Below, piece by piece: positions 5,908 to 11,057 of a DNA stretch of 11,057 nucleotides. The stretch is taken from assembly GCA_052387905.1 (NCBI GenBank), contig JBQTIR010000039.1, forward strand, positions 1-11,057, read 5' to 3'. Within the stretch, counting starts at the first letter, position 1, and each line of letters starts with the position of its first letter. The stretch is from JBQTII01 sp052387905 (GTDB taxonomy: Bacteria; Actinomycetota; Actinomycetes; Sporichthyales; Sporichthyaceae). A model generated the notes under the pieces. That model searched no databases. It saw only the letters and a program-made list of their open reading frames with translations, and was not told the DNA's origin. The translations under genes and the position numbers were made by a program.

Positions 5908-7079
5908 GCGCCGTGAGCACCCCATTCCCGCCGTCCACCACGACGCCGGGCTGGCGCAGCGGTGGCGTGGAACTGGGCCGGCGGGTTCGCCTTCTCGCCG
6001 ACGCCGCCGAGGCGCTGCTCGGCATCGCGTTCGAGGTGAACGACGTGGAGTTGCGTGCCGCGGCGCGGGCGGTGCAGGACGCGTGCCTGGCACGGTTGCG
6101 GGGGGGTGCTCGCGACGCCGAGGCTGCTGCGCTGTTGGTCGAGGCCGCCGGGTGTCTGGACGACATCTCCGTGCGGGTGATGTCCGGGCGTGCCCGCCGG
6201 CTGGCCGAGTGTGAGCGGGGGCTGGCCCGGCTGCGCGAGATCAGCACCACCGCAGGTCTGATCGACGGGGTATGCGATGAGCTGATCCGCTGCCTCGGGT
6301 TCGAGCGCACGATGCTCGCCCGGGTCGAGAGCGGGATGTGGCGGCCGTGGAAGGCCAACGCCTCGATGCTCACCGAGGCGTGGGTCGACGACTGGATCGA
6401 GCGCTCGATCCCTCTCGACGATCTGACCCTGGAGACGCGGCTGCTGCGCGAGCGTCGCCCGGCGTTGATCCTGGACACCAATCAGCCCGGCATCGCCCAG
6501 ATGGTGCACGCTGCAGGCGTCCGGTCCTATGTGGCCGCCCCGATCATGCCTGGAGGGCAGGTCGTGGGCTTCTTCCACGCCGACCACGGGGTCCTCGGGC
6601 GGGCCTGCGACACCGCGGATCGGGATCTGCTGTGGACCTTCGCGGAGGGATTCGGCCATCTCTACGAGCGCACGGCGCTGCTGGAGCAGTTGCACGCCCG
6701 CACCGAGCAGGTCCGGCGCACGGTCTCGGGCCTGGCCGAGGCGATGGACGAATTGACCGATGCAGAGCTGACCCTGGGTGACGCGGCGGCCGAGCCGGGC
6801 TCGGCCCGGTCCTCCGTCGTTCAGCAGGGCCTGGCCAGCCGGCTCGGTCAGTTCACCAGCCGCGAACTGGAAGTGCTGGAGTTGATCGTGGCCGGCGCTC
6901 GCAACATCGAGATCGCGCAACGTCTGACGATCAGCGTCGGCACCGTGAAATCCCACGTGAAGAACATCCTCGCCAAGCTCGGGGTGCTCAACCGGTCGCA
7001 GGCGATTGCCCTCTACCTGGGAGCCACCGAGCTCTCGCGGGAGAACGGCGACGATCATGGTCGCGCGCACAAGGGGTAG
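5904..7079 (+). CDS. GAF-domain LuxR-family transcriptional regulator 2 (paralogue)
   Basis: This 391-aa regulator has the same architecture as its upstream neighbour. It has a helical N-terminal region (20-112), a GAF-like sensor at about 115-262 (RSYVAAPI 207-214, GQVVGFFHAD 218-227, FAEGFG 246-251) and a C-terminal LuxR HTH (316-374) containing GTVKSHVKNILAKLG. The two proteins match closely in the GAF core and HTH but differ in the ligand-pocket segment and the linker, consistent with tandem duplication and divergence or a heterodimer. The ATG at 5904 overlaps the previous stop (ATGA) and is preceded by GGGAGGG, indicating translational coupling. It lies between the P450 operon and the membrane-oxygenase genes and could control either or both. 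Confidence 0.92.
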   Translation: MSAVSTPFPPSTTTPGWRSGGVELGRRVRLLADAAEALLGIAFEVNDVELRAAARAVQDACLARLRGGARDAEAAALLVEAAGCLDDISVRVMSGRARRLAECERGLARLREISTTAGLIDGVCDELIRCLGFERTMLARVESGMWRPWKANASMLTEAWVDDWIERSIPLDDLTLETRLLRERRPALILDTNQPGIAQMVHAAGVRSYVAAPIMPGGQVVGFFHADHGVLGRACDTADRDLLWTFAEGFGHLYERTALLEQLHARTEQVRRTVSGLAEAMDELTDAELTLGDAAAEPGSARSSVVQQGLASRLGQFTSRELEVLELIVAGARNIEIAQRLTISVGTVKSHVKNILAKLGVLNRSQAIALYLGATELSRENGDDHGRAHKG

Positions 7080-7096
7080 GCCACGCCATACCTTCG

Positions 7097-7166
7097 GGGG
7101 ATGTAAATCCACCCTTAGCACCTCGAGTGCGGCACCGTAATACGTCAGACTGTGGCTTACGTAACA
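7097..7166. promoter_or_regulatory. Cluster of short palindromes upstream of the membrane cluster
   Basis: The 140-bp gap after the regulators contains three small symmetric elements. GGAT-gtaa-ATCC lies within 7097-7113, CGTA-a-TACG is at 7136-7144, and TTACGTAA is at 7157-7164, inside GCTTACGTAACA (7155-7166). The last resembles the element at 4725-4736. No convincing -35/-10 pair is visible. This is the natural place for control of the membrane genes. Confidence 0.35.
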
Positions 7167-7219
7167 CCGTGGTCGAGGGCTGCCTCGGCGCGGGTACGAC
7201 GCCATCTGGAGGCCCTCAC

Positions 7220-8092
7220 GTGACCGTCAAAGACTTCGATCCGGCTCCGTCAGCCTCGATCGAACATCTCGTCCCCGCTCAGGGGTACAAGGACCTGAAC
7301 CCCGCCCAGCGCGAAGCGCAGAGCATGAACCGGACCGGGCAGCTGATCTGCTGCTACATGGGCCCGGCGATGGTCCTGCTCTTCATCCTCGGCGCGGTCG
7401 TGCTGTCGGGGTACTGGCCGCCGGCCAAGCTCCCGGGCGCCAGCGCCACCGAGGTGCTGGAGTGGTACGCGGAAAACAACACCAAGCTCAAGGTCGGCCT
7501 GGTCTTCATGACCTGCGCCTACGCGGTCATGTGCTGGTACGGCGTGGTCATGGCGACGCAGACGCGTCGCAAGGAAGGCGCCTTCCCGGTCTGGACCTAC
7601 CTGCAGCTGACCTGCATGGCGTGCGGCACCGCTCAGATCGTCATCATGGGCGCCGCGTGGGCCGCGGCCGCGTTCCGGGCCGGCGGGTGTTCGGACAAGA
7701 ACCCCTGTCTGCTCGACCCTAACTCGCAGGAGTACCTCGCCTACGCCCACGACGTGCAGATGATGCACGACTTCGGCTGGATGATCCTGCTCGGCACCTG
7801 GATGCCGTTCACGTTCTGGAACATCGCGCTCGGTGCGGCGATCCTGCTCGACAAGACCGACACCCCCGTCTTCCCGCGGTGGTCCGGCTACCTATGCATG
7901 CTCTCCGGCGTCTCCTACGCCCTGGGCTCGGGCTGCTGGTTCTTCTTCGAGGGCGCCATGGGCTGGAACGGTCTGATCGCGCTCTACTGGGTGTTCGTCA
8001 TCTTCGGGTTCTGGGTCCTGTACTTCGCGTGGGCCAGCTACCAGAACATCCAGCGCGGGTACGTCCACACCCAGGATGTCCTTTCCAAGTGA
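7220..8092 (+). CDS. Unrecognised six-TM membrane protein (290 aa)
   Basis: I do not recognise the family. A polar N-terminus of about 40 residues is followed by six probable TM helices at about 42-64, 90-112, 124-152, 185-210, 220-243 and 250-272. The loop between TM3 and TM4 carries C157 and C163, which could form a disulphide if extracytoplasmic. Several helices are rich in Trp, Cys and Gly. There is no conserved di-histidine pattern of a haem or copper centre, so a catalytic oxidase subunit is unlikely. GTG 7220 is chosen because GGAGG (7208-7212) precedes it by 7 nt. An in-frame start at 7127 would extend into the regulatory gap. It overlaps the COX-III-like gene by 4 bp (GTGA), so it probably works in the same membrane complex. 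Confidence 0.88.
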   Translation: MTVKDFDPAPSASIEHLVPAQGYKDLNPAQREAQSMNRTGQLICCYMGPAMVLLFILGAVVLSGYWPPAKLPGASATEVLEWYAENNTKLKVGLVFMTCAYAVMCWYGVVMATQTRRKEGAFPVWTYLQLTCMACGTAQIVIMGAAWAAAAFRAGGCSDKNPCLLDPNSQEYLAYAHDVQMMHDFGWMILLGTWMPFTFWNIALGAAILLDKTDTPVFPRWSGYLCMLSGVSYALGSGCWFFFEGAMGWNGLIALYWVFVIFGFWVLYFAWASYQNIQRGYVHTQDVLSK

Positions 8093-8754
8093 CGGAAACG
8101 CAATCTGGCTCCCTCGGGGGGCTCTTCGGAGATCCGTTCTCCGGAACCCCCCGAGGGGAAGCCATCCGGGTCGCGCAGGAGCGCGAGCGCAAGCCGATGC
8201 GGGGGCGGGTCCCGGGCGAAATCGGCATCTGGGTTTTCATGCTCGGCGACATGGTGGCGTTCGCCCTCATGTTCATCGTTTTCATGAGCGCCCGGATGGA
8301 CGAGCCCGAGGTCTTCGAAAGCTCACGCCTCACGCTGCATCTGGAGTTCGGCGCGATCAACACCCTGCTCTTGCTCGTGGGTTCCCTGCTGGTCGTTCGC
8401 GGCATCCGGGCGCTGCGGACCGGGAGCGATCGGGCGCCGCTGCTGTTCCTGTTGACCGGCCTGACGGGCCTGCTGTTCGTGGTCAACAAGTTCATCGAAT
8501 ACGCCTGGGTGACCAACGACGGGCACTCGCTCAGCGACAACATGTTCTACGGCTACTACTTCATGCTGACCGGTGCTCACCTCTTGCACCTGGTACTCGC
8601 GATGGTCGGCATGATCGTGGTGTGGCGGATCTCCAAGCGGGACGTCCTCACCGGCAAGGACATGCGCAACGTCGAGGCCTTCGGTGCCTACTGGCACCTG
8701 GTTGACCTGCTCTGGGTGATCCTGTTCCCGCTGATCTATCTGATGAGGGTGTGA
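8089..8754 (+). CDS. Cytochrome c oxidase subunit III / NorE-like membrane protein
   Basis: This 221-aa protein has the COX-III/NorE fold: five probable TM helices after a polar N-terminus of about 43 residues. Family landmarks are PGEIGIWVFMLGDM (42-55), NKFIEY (133-138), FYGYYFMLTGAHLLHL (153-168) and YWHLVDLLWVILFPL (201-215). COX-III proteins bind no redox metal. They stabilise catalytic subunit I or, as NorE, assist NO reductase. No subunit I or NorB is in the window, and the neighbours are a 6-TM orphan, a COX-IV-like protein and a membrane di-iron oxygenase, so an accessory role to something other than a haem-copper oxidase is plausible (inference). The GTG at 8089 overlaps the previous stop. 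An alternative ATG at 8197 (MRGRVPGE…) would leave the hairpin at 8111-8157 intergenic. Confidence 0.88.
   Translation: MTETQSGSLGGLFGDPFSGTPRGEAIRVAQERERKPMRGRVPGEIGIWVFMLGDMVAFALMFIVFMSARMDEPEVFESSRLTLHLEFGAINTLLLLVGSLLVVRGIRALRTGSDRAPLLFLLTGLTGLLFVVNKFIEYAWVTNDGHSLSDNMFYGYYFMLTGAHLLHLVLAMVGMIVVWRISKRDVLTGKDMRNVEAFGAYWHLVDLLWVILFPLIYLMRV
8111..8157 (+). other. Very strong two-part hairpin at the start of the COX-III-like gene
   Basis: CCCTCGGGGGG (8111-8121) pairs perfectly over 11 bp with CCCCCCGAGGG (8147-8157). After a small internal loop, 8125-8132 pairs with 8138-8145 (8 bp, one G-T), closing a 5-nt loop. It begins 18 bp after the stop of the preceding gene. It is either inside codons 8-23 of the COX-III-like gene or, if that gene starts at 8197, an intergenic attenuator or terminator. 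Confidence 0.6.
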
Positions 8755-8757
8755 ACC

Positions 8758-9081
8758 ATGTCCGCAGTGACATCGGCCGATCAACTCGGCCAGGACATGG
8801 CGATCGTCGAGAGGTCGATCAAGCACGCCGGCCGCCCGGTCACCATCGTGTGGGCCGTCCTGATGGTTGCCACGCTGATTTCGTGGTGGCTCGGTGACGG
8901 GCACGGGGCGACGAAACTCGCTGCCGTCCTGGTCATCGTGACGGGCTTCGCCAAGGTGGCGCTGATCGGTGATCACTTCATGGAGCTGCGCAGCGCGCCG
9001 CCGCAGCTCCGATGGGCGTTCATGGGTTGGTGCATCGTGGTGCCGGCGATCATGTGCGGGATCTACCTGGTCCGCTACTGA
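8758..9081 (+). CDS. Prokaryotic cytochrome c oxidase subunit IV / NorF-like protein
   Basis: This small membrane protein of 107 aa has three TM helices at about 29-45, 52-72 and 85-105. The TM2 exit KVALIGDHFMELRSAP (66-81) matches the conserved K-x-x-x-I-x-x-x-FM-x-LR pattern of the bacterial COX-IV (COX4_pro) family, to which NorF also belongs. It has no redox cofactor and is expected to be an accessory partner of the COX-III-like protein directly upstream (3-bp gap). The ATG at 8758 follows GAGGGTG. The pairing of COX-III- and COX-IV-like genes mirrors norE-norF, but no nitric oxide reductase or oxidase core gene is nearby. Confidence 0.88.
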   Translation: MSAVTSADQLGQDMAIVERSIKHAGRPVTIVWAVLMVATLISWWLGDGHGATKLAAVLVIVTGFAKVALIGDHFMELRSAPPQLRWAFMGWCIVVPAIMCGIYLVRY

Positions 9082-9104
9082 ACGGTTCCGCAGCACGAAC
9101 TCCT

Positions 9105-9130
9105 GGGTCCCCGGCACAAGCCGGGGGCCC
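9105..9130 (+). terminator. Probable factor-independent terminator of the membrane cluster
   Basis: GGGTCCCCGGC (9105-9115) and GCCGGGGGCCC (9120-9130) form an 11-bp stem with one G-T pair and the tetraloop ACAA, 23 bp after the COX-IV-like stop. Only a short T-containing stretch (TCGTTCG) follows, as is usual in actinobacteria. It suggests the downstream fusion oxygenase gene has its own promoter. Confidence 0.75.
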
Positions 9131-9135
9131 TCGTT

Positions 9136-9183
9136 CGTCCATGGGGACGTAGACACCGGGGGCTCTGGGCGGTCCTATGGACC
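9136..9183. promoter_or_regulatory. Two related inverted repeats upstream of the fusion oxygenase
   Basis: CGTCC-atgg-GGACG (9136-9149) and GGTCC-tat-GGACC (9171-9183) have similar arms and centres about 34-35 bp apart, just before the oxygenase gene. They may be operator half-sites for a dimeric regulator. No confident promoter hexamers are seen (TATGGA at 9176-9181 is a weak -10 candidate overlapping the second repeat). Confidence 0.35.
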
Positions 9184-9214
9184 ATCTGGATGCTCACTCC
9201 CGGGAGCTCACCGC

Positions 9215-11057
9215 ATGACGATCACCGCCAACCCCTCCGTCCGCCAGGTGCTGGCCCAAGTGGTCCACGACCCGGATTACGCGGCAATCGCCCACCGCCC
9301 CGTGCTTTCCTGGCCGCACGTTGGTCTCACGGTGGGCTCCTGGGCGCTGTTCGTCGGGAGTACCTGGGCCTATCTGGCGGGAAACCTGCCGCTGATCGCG
9401 ATGCTGGTACTCAACCAACTCGCGTCCTACGCCTGTTTCACCCCGCTGCACGACGCGGTGCACAACGCGGCATCGGGCAACCAGCGTGTGAACGATCTGA
9501 TCGGCACCGTGTCGGGGACGTTGCTGATCCCGGGCCTCACAACCCCGGTGTACCGCACCCTGCACATGGAGCACCACCGGTGGGTCGGCGATCGCGAGCG
9601 CGATCCGGACCACTGGTTCGTGCACGCCCCCAAGCCGTTGCTGCCCCTGGTGCACTGGGGACCGGAGTGGGTCTGGACCTACTGGTGGATCACCAAGCTC
9701 TGGTCTACTCGCCCCCGGATGGAGAACGTCCGCTTCGTGGCGATGCTCGCCGTGTACGTCGGCGTCCACGTGGGTTTCCTCGTCTCGCCGTACCGCTGGG
9801 ACTTCGTGCTGTGTTGGCTGATCCCGCACTGGATCGGCTTCGTGGTCCTGGTCTACGTATTCGCGCACATCCAGCACCCCGACGAGTCCACCTGGCAGGT
9901 AGCGCCGTTCCAGAGCACCGTGGAGGTGCGCGGGAGCAAGGCCGGCAAGGTCTACTGGCTGGGCCAGACCGACCACTGCATGCACCACGCGATGCCGCAC
10001 ATCCCGTTCCACCGCTACCACCTGCTCTGGGACCTCTCCGACGGTGTACTGCGCAAGCAGGGCATCCCCGAGCGCGGTCTGTTCCGCGGGCCGGAGCCGT
10101 TCGAGATCCCGCGCCGGGCCTACGACACGACCGTCGCCGCGCGAGTGGTCCAGGCCCGGGACGTCGGCGCCGGCGTACGCAGCTTCGTGCTCGAGGGCGT
10201 GGACGGGGACCTGCCGGAGTTCACCCCGGGCGCACACGTCGATCTGCACCTGCCCAGCGGGCGGGTGCGGCAGTACTCGCTGTGTGGTCCACCCGGCACG
10301 CGCTATCACATCGCGGTGAAGGCGCTGCCCGACGGCCGCGGTGGATCGCTCGAGGTGCACGAGACGTTGCGGGTTGGCGAGGTCGTGACGGTCAGCGCGC
10401 CCCGCAACAACTTCGCGCTGGTGCCGGCCGCGCGCTACGACCTGGTGGCTGCGGGCATCGGCATCACGCCGATGCTGGCGATGGCCCACCACCTGCATGG
10501 CGTGGGGACGCCCTTCACCTTGCACATCTGCGCCCATGACGAGGCGTCAGTCCCGTTCGGCGCCGAGCTGGCGACCTGGCCGTTCGCCTCGGCGATCACG
10601 GTGCAGGTGCCCGGCCGGGAGTTCTCGCTCGAGCGCGCCGTCGGCCGTTGGGCCGGTGACTCCGCGATCTACGTCTGCGGTCCTGCCGGGTTCATGGACA
10701 CCATCGGTGCTGAGGCCGCCAGGCTCGACTACCCGATCGACGCCCTGCACCGGGAATCCTTCACCGCCGCTGTAGTCGACCTGACCGACTCGCGTCCTTT
10801 CGAGGTCGTCCTGGGCCGGAGCGGGCGCACCTTCCACATCCCGGCAGAGCGTCAGATCCTCGACGTGCTCGCCGAACACGACGTCGATGTGCCCTGGTCG
10901 TGCTCGCAAGGTGTCTGCGGCACCTGCATCACCCCGGTCCTCGACGGCGAGGTAGAGCACCGCGACGCCGTGCTCTCACCCGAGGTGCGCGCGAGCAACT
11001 GCGCGATGACCCTCTGCGTCTCACGCGCGAAGGGCGAGCGCCTCGTCCTGGACCTCT
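9215..11057 (+). CDS. Fused membrane di-iron oxygenase/desaturase and PDR-type reductase (3' end cut by window edge)
   Basis: One continuous 614-codon frame from ATG 9215 (GGGAG at 9202-9206, 8-nt spacer) runs to the last complete codon. Residues about 1-290 are a membrane fatty-acid-desaturase-type oxygenase with TM segments near 33-55, 57-75, 173-192 and 196-218. Its histidine boxes are HDAVH (79-83), HMEHH (117-121), HIQH (218-221) and HCMHH (254-258), the expected di-iron ligands. After a short linker, residues about 305-614 are a phthalate-dioxygenase-reductase-type module. It has flavin motif RQYSL (352-356), NAD motif GIGITPM (414-420), CGPAGFM (488-494), and a plant-type 2Fe-2S domain with C563, C568, C571 and C601. 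This predicts a self-sufficient NADH-driven membrane hydroxylase, ketolase or desaturase with a cytosolic reductase. The chain reaches the usual family ending LVLDL, and the single leftover base is T, so the stop probably falls at once. The substrate is unknown. Confidence 0.93.
   Translation, partial: MTITANPSVRQVLAQVVHDPDYAAIAHRPVLSWPHVGLTVGSWALFVGSTWAYLAGNLPLIAMLVLNQLASYACFTPLHDAVHNAASGNQRVNDLIGTVSGTLLIPGLTTPVYRTLHMEHHRWVGDRERDPDHWFVHAPKPLLPLVHWGPEWVWTYWWITKLWSTRPRMENVRFVAMLAVYVGVHVGFLVSPYRWDFVLCWLIPHWIGFVVLVYVFAHIQHPDESTWQVAPFQSTVEVRGSKAGKVYWLGQTDHCMHHAMPHIPFHRYHLLWDLSDGVLRKQGIPERGLFRGPEPFEIPRRAYDTTVAARVVQARDVGAGVRSFVLEGVDGDLPEFTPGAHVDLHLPSGRVRQYSLCGPPGTRYHIAVKALPDGRGGSLEVHETLRVGEVVTVSAPRNNFALVPAARYDLVAAGIGITPMLAMAHHLHGVGTPFTLHICAHDEASVPFGAELATWPFASAITVQVPGREFSLERAVGRWAGDSAIYVCGPAGFMDTIGAEAARLDYPIDALHRESFTAAVVDLTDSRPFEVVLGRSGRTFHIPAERQILDVLAEHDVDVPWSCSQGVCGTCITPVLDGEVEHRDAVLSPEVRASNCAMTLCVSRAKGERLVLDL

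Noticed and set aside
4633..6093. A 486-codon open frame on the minus strand opposite the first LuxR gene
   Set aside because: It is antisense to a gene with clear GAF and HTH motifs, has a low-complexity Arg/Pro composition, and covers the promoter region.
5874..7205. A 443-codon open frame on the minus strand opposite the second LuxR gene
   Set aside because: It is a complement artefact of G/C-rich third positions with no recognisable motif.
7127..7219. An upstream start for the 6-TM protein
   Set aside because: It has no ribosome site, whereas GTG 7220 has GGAGG at 7-nt spacing. The stretch looks regulatory.
8089..9081. Part of a respiratory cytochrome c oxidase or nitric oxide reductase operon
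   Set aside because: No subunit I, II, NorB or NorC is present in the window, and the flanking genes are regulators and an oxygenase. Kept only as an accessory-family assignment.
9190..10539. Long open frames on both strands over the oxygenase-reductase gene
   Set aside because: Neither has domains. The frame from 9215 carries every histidine box and all reductase motifs over the same DNA.
1..11057. CRISPR arrays, tRNA or rRNA genes, insertion sequences, att sites
   Set aside because: I saw no regularly spaced repeats, cloverleaf-like sequence, transposase motifs or flanking terminal repeats.

Overview
The window is high-GC DNA with the gene content of an actinobacterium (Actinomycetota; order not determinable from sequence alone). 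Supporting signs are strong G/C preference at third codon positions, GTG starts, an FprA/adrenodoxin-type ferredoxin reductase paired with a small 3Fe-4S P450 ferredoxin, and GAF-LuxR regulators. It reads as part of a catabolic or oxidative-modification locus for a hydrophobic substrate. The substrate itself cannot be read from the sequence.

Layout. Positions 1-404 hold no gene I can support firmly, only a Pro-rich possible C-terminal tail and a 12-bp palindrome. A small membrane protein (405-803, +) converges on the end of a four-gene minus-strand operon. In order of transcription the operon is an SDR dehydrogenase (4532-3792), a cytochrome P450 (3693-2443), a 3Fe-4S ferredoxin (2411-2196) and an FprA-like NADPH-ferredoxin reductase (2124-814). 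This is a complete three-component P450 system plus an alcohol dehydrogenase. Its promoter is visible: TTGACA, 18 bp, TACGTT, with the -10 inside a perfect 14-bp palindrome.

Divergent from this operon are two paralogous, translationally coupled GAF-LuxR regulators (about 4813-5907 and 5904-7079, +). Next comes a membrane cluster: an unrecognised 6-TM protein (7220-8092), a COX-III/NorE-like protein (8089-8754) and a COX-IV/NorF-like protein (8758-9081), closed by a strong GC hairpin. No catalytic haem-copper subunit is present.

The last gene (9215 to the window edge, +) is the most interesting. It is one 614-residue chain joining a membrane fatty-acid-desaturase-type di-iron oxygenase, with all its histidine boxes, to a complete phthalate-dioxygenase-reductase-type module (flavin, NAD, plant-type 2Fe-2S). 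It looks like a self-sufficient membrane oxygenase, analogous in layout to the CYP116B P450 fusions. Only the stop codon appears to lie outside the window.

Working model (inference): the GAF-LuxR pair senses a substrate and controls the divergent soluble P450 operon, the membrane COX-III/IV-like trio, or both. A related G(S)TTAC(S)TAACA element precedes both the regulators and the membrane cluster. The locus therefore places two differently wired oxygenases side by side: a P450 fed by separate redox partners, and a di-iron enzyme carrying its own reductase.
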